DNA of 64,000 bases from Planctobacterium marinum (lineage in GTDB: Bacteria; Pseudomonadota; Gammaproteobacteria; Enterobacterales; Alteromonadaceae): positions 124,001 through 188,000 of the forward strand of contig NZ_AP027272.1 of NCBI RefSeq assembly GCF_036322805.1, in the 5' to 3' direction. The position numbers and the translations under genes were made by a program. The notes under the pieces were generated by a model. The model worked only from the letters and a program-made list of their open reading frames with translations. It did not search any database and was not told where the DNA came from. The first letter of the stretch is position 1; each line of letters opens with the position of its first letter. This document shows, one piece after another, positions 57,044 to 64,000 of this stretch.

Positions 57044-57973
57044 TTATTCTACTGGTGTTAACCAGCCCCACTTATCTTCGGTTTGACCGTTGAACAAACC
57101 AAAGAAAGCGCTTTGTACTTTTTCCGTAATCGGGCCACGTCCACCGTTACCTACGGGAATGCCATCGACACTGCGCACCGGAGTTACTTCGGCAGCGGTA
57201 CCGCACATCAAGACTTCGTCAGCGAGGTATAAAGATTCACGCGGAATATTCTCTTCGCGTACTTCATAGCCCATTTCACGTAATAAGGTCATGACGGTGT
57301 CGCGGGTGATACCTGGCAAGATAGCGGCAGTTTTTGGTGTGGTGGCTACAACGCCGTTGCGGATAACGAACAGGTTTTCACCGGCACCTTCACTCACGTA
57401 GCCGTTTACATCTAATGCAATACCTTCACCATAACCGTGACGACGAGCTTCCATAGAAATAAGCTGTGAAGACATATAGTTACCACCGGCTTTCGCACCA
57501 GTAGGCATGGTATTAGCAGCGAGACGGTTCCAGGAGGATACACCTGCATCTACACCGTTTTTCAGTGCTTCATCACCCAGGTACGCCCCCCAAGGGAAAG
57601 CGGCAATAGCCAGGTCGGTTTCAGTACCAAATGGTACTTGCAGACCCATGCCGATATCACCGTAGAAAGCGATAGGACGGATGTAAGCGGATTTCAGGTT
57701 GTTCTTTCTCAGAATGTCCAGGGTTGCCTGATTAATCTGCTCTTCGGTAAATGGGATAGTCATGCGATAGACTTTGGCAGAATCAAACAAACGACGCGTG
57801 TGCTCTTGCATGCGGAATACACAAGGACCTTTGTCCGGCGTATCATAAGCACGCACACCTTCAAATACGGATGAACCATAGTGAATCGCGTGGGTAAGAA
57901 CATGAACAGTGGCTTTTTCCCAAGGGATGATTTCGCCATTGAACCAAATATGATCTGCAAGTTTTTTAGACAT
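57044..57973 (-). CDS. ilvE: Branched-chain amino acid aminotransferase
   Basis: IlvE transfers amino groups to the 2-oxo acids of isoleucine, valine and leucine, using PLP. It has 309 residues (E. coli 309). ADHIWFNGEIIPW and HALHYGSSVFEG-like HAIHYGSSVFEGVR at the N-terminus and the PLP-Lys in GAKAGGNYM near 160 fit the fold-type IV class. It lies 14 bases after ilvM. Confidence 0.97.
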   Translation of the reverse strand: MSKKLADHIWFNGEIIPWEKATVHVLTHAIHYGSSVFEGVRAYDTPDKGPCVFRMQEHTRRLFDSAKVYRMTIPFTEEQINQATLDILRKNNLKSAYIRPIAFYGDIGMGLQVPFGTETDLAIAAFPWGAYLGDEALKNGVDAGVSSWNRLAANTMPTGAKAGGNYMSSQLISMEARRHGYGEGIALDVNGYVSEGAGENLFVIRNGVVATTPKTAAILPGITRDTVMTLLREMGYEVREENIPRESLYLADEVLMCGTAAEVTPVRSVDGIPVGNGGRGPITEKVQSAFFGLFNGQTEDKWGWLTPVE

Positions 57974-57987
57974 TGTTATTTCCTAGA

Positions 57988-58239
57988 TTATGCCGTTGCC
58001 TGTAGTGGCAACTCATGTTGAATTGTTAATCGAGCCAGATCATACAACTTATTCAGTTGACTGGTTAGTATGTTAATGGATTGTTGGCCAGAAACTTTTA
58101 GCTGAACTGTCAACTTATCCTGTCCTTGGGGCTGCATTTGCAGCGCTTCCAGTTGAAATTGTCGATAACGCACCACCTGAAGGACACGCTCTAATGCAGC
58201 GGGCTGATTATTTAAATGCAGTTCAATTTGATATTGCAT
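57988..58239 (-). CDS. ilvM: Acetolactate synthase II small subunit
   Basis: Regulatory subunit of 83 residues with a single ACT domain (YQIELHLNNQPAALERVLQVV). It partners IlvG; the start overlaps the ilvG end by 17 bases, so the two are translated together. Short size fits IlvM rather than IlvN or IlvH. Confidence 0.92.
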   Translation of the reverse strand: MQYQIELHLNNQPAALERVLQVVRYRQFQLEALQMQPQGQDKLTVQLKVSGQQSINILTSQLNKLYDLARLTIQHELPLQATA

Positions 58240-59917
58240 GGTGTTCCTCCATCATGTTGTGGTTAGCGGTGTTGGGTGGCACTATAGGCCACACATTTTC
58301 TTGTGAATTGAGTCGAACGTGCAGTAAGCAAGGTGCCGGGTTGTTTAAAAACCAATCCAAAGATTTTTCTACTTCGGCAACTTTACTTAGCACTTGTGCC
58401 TGTAGGCCAAAGGCTTTGGCAACCTGAGCAAATTCTGGGTTATCAGATAAATCGGTTTCGCTGTAGCGCTCTTCATTGAATAGCTCTTGCCACTGCTTCA
58501 CCATCCCTAATCGCTGATTGTCCATAATGAGTATCTTTACCGGGATTTGATAACGATTAAGGGTTGCCAGCTCCTGTATATTCATCATGAAGGAACCATC
58601 GCCGCATACGGCAACCACCTTGTTTTGTGGATTTTCCAGTTGTGCACCCATTGCCGCCGGTAAGCCAAAGCCCATGGTGCCAAGGCCGCCGCTAGTTAAG
58701 TGACAAGCAGGGGAGGAGAACTGCATGTGCTGAGCTACCCACATTTGATGCTGACCAACATCACAGCAGACAATATCCCTGTTGTTTAAGCGATTACTGA
58801 GTTGGCGTAATAGTTTTGGCCCGGAAATAAAGTTGTCTTGAGCACCAAATTCATAGCTTTTGGCGTGCTCCAGCAATTGCGACCGACAGCGCTTTTGCCA
58901 CTCGCCGATGTTTAAATCGCTACTCAGTTTCGCTATCACTTGTTTTAAGTCCGCTTGAATGGCGGCATCAGCGGTGCGGCGTTTACCGATCTCTGCGGCA
59001 TCGATATCGATGTGAATGAGTTTTGCATTGGGGGCAAATTCGTCTAACTTACCTGTGGCTCTGTCGTCCAGTCTGGCCCCGGCAACAATTAACAGGTCTG
59101 CTTCCTGAACGGCGTAGTTGGCGGGGGGTAAACCATGCATGCCCAACATACCCAGATTTAACGAGTAATCTTTGTCGATGGTACCCAAACCCTTGAGGGT
59201 TGATACAACGGGTATCCTGGAGCGTTGAACAAACTCATTGAGTTCTGCTTGTGCCTTGGCCATCAGTACACCACCGCCTACGTATAACACCGGGCTTTTA
59301 CTGTTTTTAAGTAGCTGATTGGCGATTGCGATTTCTTGTAAATTATTGCTTTCTAATGGATTTAAATGAGAATTCATGTTCTCTTTTGAATCTTCCTGTA
59401 AGTGGCAGTGCTCATCGGGTAGCTCAGCCATTAACACGTCTTTGGGAATATCCACTAATACCGGACCGGGTCTGCCCTCACTTGTCAGTGTCCAGGCTTG
59501 CTGCAAAATATCGGGTAATTGAGCAACACTTTGTACCACAAAACTGTGTTTGGTGATGCTCAGTGACAACCCTAATACATCCACCTCTTGGAAGGCATCG
59601 CTGCCCATGGCCGTTGTAGGCACCTGGCCGGTCAATACCAATAACGGCACGGAATCCAGTTTGGCATCGGCAATGGCAGTTAACAGGTTGGTAGCGCCTG
59701 GACCTGAAGTGCCAAGGCACACCGCCGTTTGATTGCTACTACGGGCCTGACCAATAGCAGCGAATGCGGCACCTTGCTCATGCCGTGTTAGATAGTGCTC
59801 AATGCCAGACTCCAGCATGGCATCATATAGGGGCATGACTGCGCCACCGGGATAACCAAAGATCCGTTTGCAGTCTTGTTTTTCTAAAAACGCCAGTGTG
59901 TATTGTGCACCATTCAT
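58223..59917 (-). CDS. ilvG: Acetolactate synthase II large subunit
   Basis: The thiamine-diphosphate enzyme that makes acetolactate or acetohydroxybutyrate, 564 residues. The N-terminal part has RHEQGAAFAAIGQAR with the catalytic Glu; FAD/PYR domains follow, and the ThDP motif GDGSFMMNIQELATLNRYQIPVKI-type segment (GDGSF, then N) is at about residue 435. The frame is intact, unlike the ilvG of E. coli K-12. It is first after the leader and attenuator. Confidence 0.96.
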   Translation of the reverse strand: MNGAQYTLAFLEKQDCKRIFGYPGGAVMPLYDAMLESGIEHYLTRHEQGAAFAAIGQARSSNQTAVCLGTSGPGATNLLTAIADAKLDSVPLLVLTGQVPTTAMGSDAFQEVDVLGLSLSITKHSFVVQSVAQLPDILQQAWTLTSEGRPGPVLVDIPKDVLMAELPDEHCHLQEDSKENMNSHLNPLESNNLQEIAIANQLLKNSKSPVLYVGGGVLMAKAQAELNEFVQRSRIPVVSTLKGLGTIDKDYSLNLGMLGMHGLPPANYAVQEADLLIVAGARLDDRATGKLDEFAPNAKLIHIDIDAAEIGKRRTADAAIQADLKQVIAKLSSDLNIGEWQKRCRSQLLEHAKSYEFGAQDNFISGPKLLRQLSNRLNNRDIVCCDVGQHQMWVAQHMQFSSPACHLTSGGLGTMGFGLPAAMGAQLENPQNKVVAVCGDGSFMMNIQELATLNRYQIPVKILIMDNQRLGMVKQWQELFNEERYSETDLSDNPEFAQVAKAFGLQAQVLSKVAEVEKSLDWFLNNPAPCLLHVRLNSQENVWPIVPPNTANHNMMEEHHAISN

Positions 59918-59947
59918 AATGTTTTCTTTTTTCAGTGGCCTAAAACG

Positions 59948-59980
59948 AAAAAACCCCCGGACTTTCGTGCGGGGGTTTTG
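59948..59980 (-). terminator. Attenuator terminator of the ilv operon
   Basis: On the minus strand: AAAACCCCCG, about 10-base loop, CGGGGGTTTTTT, between ilvL and ilvG, about 30 bases before ilvG. It is a classic intrinsic terminator placed to be blocked by leader translation. Confidence 0.92.
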
Positions 59981-60003
59981 CTAAATTCGGTATTTTCAAA
60001 AAC

Positions 60004-60108
60004 CTATAGCCGACCCCGCAGCGAGCTAATAATCACCACGACCACGACAATGAGGCTGTTTGCAACAGTCTGCATTTTGTCTTGATTCAGGTTAAGAGTC
60101 GGGTTCAT
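60004..60108 (-). CDS. ilvL: ilv operon leader peptide
   Basis: A 34-residue peptide read from ATG 60108 to TAG 60006-60004. Its C-terminal half is a control region for attenuation: Leu19, Ile20, five Val in a row at 21-25, Ile26 and Ile27, then Leu30. When charged Val/Ile/Leu tRNAs are scarce the ribosome stalls there and the downstream terminator does not form. A weak AGAAGA ribosome site precedes it. It was too short to be called by length alone; the codon run and attenuator make it certain. Confidence 0.92.
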   Translation of the reverse strand: MNPTLNLNQDKMQTVANSLIVVVVVIISSLRGRL

Positions 60109-60250
60109 TAGTCTTCTTTTTTCGGGATGCCGTGGCATCAGTTTTCGTCACTTTTTATACAACTACCACAGCTAAAGTTTTTATCGCAAGCTTTATTTTT
60201 AGATTTTTTACATTAGTCTGTGCACTAGCGTGATTTAATGAGAGCAGAAT

Positions 60251-60892
60251 GTGAGTACCTGGCTGTATTGGGTGGACCTTGCTGGTGTGGCAGTTTTTGC
60301 TATTTCTGGCACGTTAATGGCCTTCAGAAAAAGTATGGATGGCTTTGGTGTTGTTGTATTGGCTGCGGTTACCGCGATAGGCGGCGGCACATTGAGGGAT
60401 ATGATCCTGAACGTACCCGTCTACTGGCTTACCGATAAAAACTTTTTTATTGTGATCCTGGTGGCAGCACTGGGCACTATGGCAATGCTGCGGGTAACTC
60501 ATTGGTTTCCCATGCGTTATTTGCTGTTGGCAGATGCTATTGGTTTGGCGTTTTTCAATATGATGGGCTTACAAAAGGCCTTGGCATATGGCACCACCCC
60601 ATTTGTGGCGGTTTTTATGGGGGTTATGACTGGCGTGTTTGGCGGCCTGATACGCGATGTGATCTGTCGTGAAATTCCCTTGGTTCTGCGCGGCGAGCTG
60701 TATGCCATGACTTGTGTGGCGGGCGGCATCGTTTACATTCTGACTGAAACCTACCTGCACAACATGCACCTGGCCATGTTTCTCTGTGTCGCCACAACCC
60801 TGCTATTGCGCGTTGCAGCCATCCACTGGCATTGGCATTTTTGGGTGTTTAAAGCCAGTGATCATCCCATGTTGCGCAACCCAGACGAGTAA
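60251..60892 (+). CDS. TRIC/UPF0126 family membrane protein (YicG-like)
   Basis: A 213-residue integral membrane protein with about seven hydrophobic helices in two similar halves: the conserved GTLMAFRKSMDGFGVVVLAAVTAIGGGTLRD and GVMTGVFGGLIRDVICREIP. It belongs to the UPF0126/TRIC group (E. coli YicG/YadS); some prokaryotic members act as potassium or glycine-related channels. The start is taken as GTG 60251. Divergent from the ilv operon. Confidence 0.88.
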   Translation: MSTWLYWVDLAGVAVFAISGTLMAFRKSMDGFGVVVLAAVTAIGGGTLRDMILNVPVYWLTDKNFFIVILVAALGTMAMLRVTHWFPMRYLLLADAIGLAFFNMMGLQKALAYGTTPFVAVFMGVMTGVFGGLIRDVICREIPLVLRGELYAMTCVAGGIVYILTETYLHNMHLAMFLCVATTLLLRVAAIHWHWHFWVFKASDHPMLRNPDE

Positions 60893-61173
60893 ACTCAAAC
60901 AGCGTAGAACCAGACCTCTTTATGTTGCAAAAAGTGAAATGTGGTGTTTTATATAATTCAATTTCCGCAATAAGGGTTTCTTGTTAAAGTGTTTGAAAGA
61001 GTCTGGGTTAACCGTTGTTTTCGTCACACTAAACAACCAAAAATTACACAATTATTTTCGATGAGATGGTGAGTAAGGGGCAACTCGAAAAGCAAATGTA
61101 CTTACTCAGGTAGGGAGTCCTTTGAGCTGGCCCCTATGCGGTTTTAAAGCGAAATGTTTAAAAAAAGATGGTG

Positions 61174-61707
61174 TTAATAGGTTTCACCTCGGCTTAATCT
61201 GAAGCTGTGGTTTTCCACATAACAGCCACTTTTTTGAATGATCTTCATTATTTCTGAGGAAAGATCGTTGTCAGGTATTACGTATTTTTCATTATCAACA
61301 GAGACAGAGGCAAATACCAAAACTCCAGGGTTAAGAAGTTCTTCCAGCGTAGAGCTCTTTAGAATAACAATCTTTCCGTCAAAAGTGACATCTTTTGGAT
61401 GTTCGAACTTTTTATCACTTATCAATGCCGGGTCTTTAGAAATATATCCAAGATAGCCTTCATCTAACATTTGCTTCTGAAAACCAGACATTGAAGGCGA
61501 AAAATATGAATAAACCGGAACTTTCCAGTGTTTGTGGGTGTTATAAAAAAGGCGATCAGTATTAACCACCATTGGATTAAAGCACTTGCTGTAAATGGTT
61601 GTGCTTGTCCCCCATTTTAAGTAAATAAAGAAAAACCACAGACTAAAAATTAGCAATAAAATCTTTAGTGTTATTTTTAATGTTGAATCGTGTTTTTTAA
61701 TAATCAT
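61174..61707 (-). CDS. Membrane-anchored protein of unknown function
   Basis: A 177-residue protein with one N-terminal membrane helix (about 10-30, ITLKILLLIFSLWFFFIYL) and a soluble domain. No family recognised. It lies about 69 bases after another small membrane-protein gene on the same strand; a shared transcript is possible. Base composition looks a little A/T-rich. Confidence 0.55.
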   Translation of the reverse strand: MIIKKHDSTLKITLKILLLIFSLWFFFIYLKWGTSTTIYSKCFNPMVVNTDRLFYNTHKHWKVPVYSYFSPSMSGFQKQMLDEGYLGYISKDPALISDKKFEHPKDVTFDGKIVILKSSTLEELLNPGVLVFASVSVDNEKYVIPDNDLSSEIMKIIQKSGCYVENHSFRLSRGETY

Positions 61708-61776
61708 GGGCAGTTAGTTGGTGAGGCTGCGTGCATACTCTTCGTTCTCATCTATCTTATCTGCAGCAATGAACCA

Positions 61777-62064
61777 TCAAAATACTTCGCCGATGTACAA
61801 AAGGACAACTAAAGAAACAATGAACAGTGCTAATAGAAAAATGCTTGCCTGCTTCCATTGCCCTTTGAAGAGAGAAAACAACAATACGATTAATACAATG
61901 GACTCCACAAATATCTGAAAAGGAAAAACGCCAAAGCTATAAATAGCAAATAGCGAGCTCATATCCGTACCAGAACATTGAAAATCCGTTATGAAGCATC
62001 CTAAGAGAATAAATCCAAGTGGAATCAGATGGTTAATAGTGCCAGCTATTAGTGCCTTATTCAT
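61777..62064 (-). CDS. Small membrane protein of unknown function
   Basis: A 95-residue protein with three hydrophobic helices: INHLIPLGFILLGCFI, FPFQIFVESIVLIVLLFSLF and ASIFLLALFIVSLVVLLYIG. No family recognised. Upstream of the 61174 gene on the same strand. Confidence 0.55.
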   Translation of the reverse strand: MNKALIAGTINHLIPLGFILLGCFITDFQCSGTDMSSLFAIYSFGVFPFQIFVESIVLIVLLFSLFKGQWKQASIFLLALFIVSLVVLLYIGEVF

Positions 62065-62404
62065 TGTTTGTCTCTTATTGTTTTCAACAAAGTAACAATT
62101 CCGTGCATTGCTTCGAACCTAACTGAATGTAATTTGCCATTTTTCAAACTTTGACTCTGAAGCGCTGACCCTGGTATTGCTTGGGAATCGGGAATTATCG
62201 TCAGAGCTCAAAAAGCGAGTACAAAACTCATGTAAGTCCTTTTGTGGTTTGCATTTGATATTTTGTGAGCAATGCAGTCTATAGAAAAACACTAATCGGT
62301 CAAATATATGCACCAATTGTGTGAAAACTGTACTTTTTACAGCTTGTTTCAGGCGTTAGCTCACTTACACTGGAGTATTGTTGTACCAGCAAAAGGAGTT
62401 GCTT
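62065..62404. other. Intergenic region before comM
   Basis: A 340-base gap between divergent genes. A 65-codon minus-strand frame (62119-62316) has no support and is left out. The only clear element is the AAGGAG ribosome site of comM at 62393-62398. I see no terminator or RNA gene. Confidence 0.45.
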
Positions 62405-63916
62405 GTGGCATTGGCAGTTGTAAAAACCCGCGCGGTGGTGGGCATTGAAGCCCCTTTGGTAACGGTCGAAGTGCATTTATCCAATGGTTTGCCGGGGTTT
62501 AATATCGTTGGCTTACCCGAAGCTTCTGTGAGAGAAGCCAGAGACAGGGTGCGCAGTGCCTTAATCAACTCGCAATTTGAATTTCCCGCCAAAAAAATCA
62601 CGGTTAATCTCGCGCCAGCGGATTTGCCTAAAGAGGGCGGCAGATTTGATCTAGCCATTGCCATTGGCATTGTTGCCGCTTCAGGATTACAGCCGGAAAT
62701 TCACTGTGACGACTATGAGTTTGTAGGAGAACTGGCGTTATCCGGTGAATTGCGGCCGGTGAGTGGTATCTTGCCAGTGTCGGTGGCGGCTCGCGACGCT
62801 CAGCGTAAGCTCATCATTCCGCAGGAAAATGGCAAAGAAGCCATGTTGGTTTCCGATGCACAGGTATTTTGTGGGCGTAATTTTTACGAAGTGTACCAGC
62901 ATTTAAGTGGTCAGAGCCCGTTAGCGCAAGTTCAGGCTTGTGCAAAGCCGGAGTACACCGAAGCACCGCAGGATATGGCGGAGGTAATAGGTCAGGAGCA
63001 AGCTAAGCGAGCACTTACTATTGCTGCGGCAGGCCGGCATAATATTGTATTTTGCGGTCCACCAGGAACCGGGAAAACCATGCTGGCTTCCAGGTTGGCA
63101 GGTTTACTACCTGCAATGTCAGAAAAGGAATCGCTACAAACGGCCACAGTGAATTCCGTGGCCAACTTGCCGTTTAATCGGGAAACCTGGCGACAACGGC
63201 CTTTTCGGGCACCGCACCATACCTCTTCGGCGGTGTCTTTGGTGGGGGGAGGTAGTAAACCCATGCCTGGTGAGATCAGCCTGGCCCATAATGGCGTATT
63301 GTTTCTGGATGAGTTAACGGAATTTCCCCGGAAAGTACTGGATGTACTACGAGAACCTTTGGAAGCTGGTAAAATAACCATTTCCAGAGCGGCCCAAAAA
63401 GCGGTATTCCCGGCAAAATTTCAGCTGATTGCGGCGTTAAATCCAAGCCCGTCAGGAGATATTCATGATGGCAGGCACACTCCCGAGCAAATCATAAAAT
63501 ACCTTAACCGGGTATCGGGACCGTTTCTGGATCGCATTGATTTGCAGGTGGATGTGCCACGCATGTCCAGAGCTGAATTCAGTCAGGCAAGGATGCATCA
63601 AAGCCAAACAACGGCTCAGATAAAAGCTCAGGTAGAGCAGGCCAGAGCACGGCAACAACATCGGGCAGGCAAGTTAAACGCCGAGCTATCCACTACTGAA
63701 GTGAAACAAACCTGTGGATTAAAGGAGGCGGATCAACACTTTTTAGACATGGCCATAGAAAAGTTGCAGCTGTCCATCCGAACTTATCAACGTATTTTGA
63801 AAGTGGCGCGCACCATTGCTGACCTCTCAGAGTCTGAGCAAATACAACGACAACACTTGGCTGAGGCTTTGGGTTATCGTGCATTGGACCGCATTATCGC
63901 CAATTTATTGCGTTAG
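62405..63916 (+). CDS. comM: ComM/YifB family AAA+ ATPase (Mg-chelatase-like)
   Basis: A 503-residue helicase that promotes branch migration in natural transformation (Vibrio, Haemophilus ComM). The GTG at 62405 is chosen: AAGGAG lies six bases before it and the protein then starts MALAVVKTRAVVGIEAPLVTVE like homologues. An N-terminal Lon-protease-like ChlI domain (GLPEASVREARDRVRSAL) leads to the AAA+ core with Walker A FCGPPGTGKTML near residue 218 and Walker B GVLFLDELTEF near 298, and an Mg-chelatase C-terminal domain. Confidence 0.93.
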   Translation: MALAVVKTRAVVGIEAPLVTVEVHLSNGLPGFNIVGLPEASVREARDRVRSALINSQFEFPAKKITVNLAPADLPKEGGRFDLAIAIGIVAASGLQPEIHCDDYEFVGELALSGELRPVSGILPVSVAARDAQRKLIIPQENGKEAMLVSDAQVFCGRNFYEVYQHLSGQSPLAQVQACAKPEYTEAPQDMAEVIGQEQAKRALTIAAAGRHNIVFCGPPGTGKTMLASRLAGLLPAMSEKESLQTATVNSVANLPFNRETWRQRPFRAPHHTSSAVSLVGGGSKPMPGEISLAHNGVLFLDELTEFPRKVLDVLREPLEAGKITISRAAQKAVFPAKFQLIAALNPSPSGDIHDGRHTPEQIIKYLNRVSGPFLDRIDLQVDVPRMSRAEFSQARMHQSQTTAQIKAQVEQARARQQHRAGKLNAELSTTEVKQTCGLKEADQHFLDMAIEKLQLSIRTYQRILKVARTIADLSESEQIQRQHLAEALGYRALDRIIANLLR

Positions 63917-63925
63917 AAAGCAAGG

Positions 63926-64000
63926 CTAAATTTGCTCAAAAAACGCTTTAATAACTGGTTCTGAACGCCGCTTTTCCAAACAGCATAAACCCAGTCGATA
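63926..64000 (-). CDS. ilvY: C-terminal end of a LysR-type regulator, probably IlvY (partial)
   Basis: The last 24 codons and stop of a minus-strand gene that continues past the window. The tail (YRLGLCCLEKRRSEPVIKAFFEQI) resembles the end of LysR-type effector domains. IlvY is suggested by the nearby ilv operon and the yifB-ilv-ilvY order of enterobacteria. The piece is too short for certainty. Confidence 0.45.
   Translation of the reverse strand, partial: YRLGLCCLEKRRSEPVIKAFFEQI

Noticed and set aside
62119-62316. 65-codon minus-strand frame before comM
   Set aside because: No ribosome site, no motif and no neighbour that supports it.

Overview
The window reads as chromosome of a marine-type gammaproteobacterium of the Alteromonadales (Glaciecola/Paraglaciecola/Aliiglaciecola-like). 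This is an inference from gene content and order: a complete gsp type II secretion operon, hslR-hslO-pckA with ompR-envZ, the hemCDXY cluster, maoP, rep, and an ilvGMEDA operon beside yifB(comM) and what looks like ilvY. No rRNA gene or species marker is present, so the genus is not fixed.

Layout. 1-9918 (minus strand): type II secretion operon gspC-D-E-F-G-H-I-J-K-L, with gspL cut by the window edge. 10237-13485: hslR, hslO (Hsp33) and pckA. 13598-16746 (minus): envZ, ompR and an orphan phosphoribulokinase. 16892-17937: a DEDDh exonuclease and a nucleoside deaminase. 18678-19961 (minus): purD. 20187-24733: MOSC protein, then hemC-hemD-hemX-hemY. 24874-26837: a class I adenylate cyclase whose N-terminus lies in another frame, joined at a run of seven A. 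Then maoP and two uncharacterised envelope genes.

29598-46040 is a 16.4 kb integrative mobilizable element inserted in the anticodon loop of a tRNA-Arg(CCG) gene. The 3' half of the host tRNA lies at the left end and the matching 5' half at the right end. The element has an integrase, an AlpA-like protein, a module in the order of R388 trwA-trwB-trwC (accessory protein, coupling ATPase, MobF relaxase) but no type IV secretion genes. Its cargo is an HTH-ImmA/IrrE metallopeptidase with a PIN-domain protein, a complete type I restriction-modification system (hsdM-hsdS-hsdR), and two genes I do not recognise. Just inside its right end it carries a complete, differently sequenced tRNA-Arg(CCG), apparently a replacement for the one it breaks. 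A 32-bp sequence (27/32 identical) sits at nearly the same distance upstream of both int and the alpA-like gene.

46041-64000 returns to host genes: tRNA relics and hairpins, cytochrome c5, a GAF-GAF-GGDEF-EAL protein, rep, ubiK, a GlxA-type regulator, and the isoleucine/valine operon ilvL-ilvG-ilvM-ilvE-ilvD-ilvA with a clear leader peptide and attenuator. A TRIC/YicG-family membrane protein, two small membrane-protein genes, comM/yifB and the end of a LysR-type gene (probably ilvY) follow.

Three homopolymer runs (A7 at 24968, A8 at 31359, G6 at 31645) sit where reading frames look broken or out of register. They should be checked against raw reads before any biological reading.
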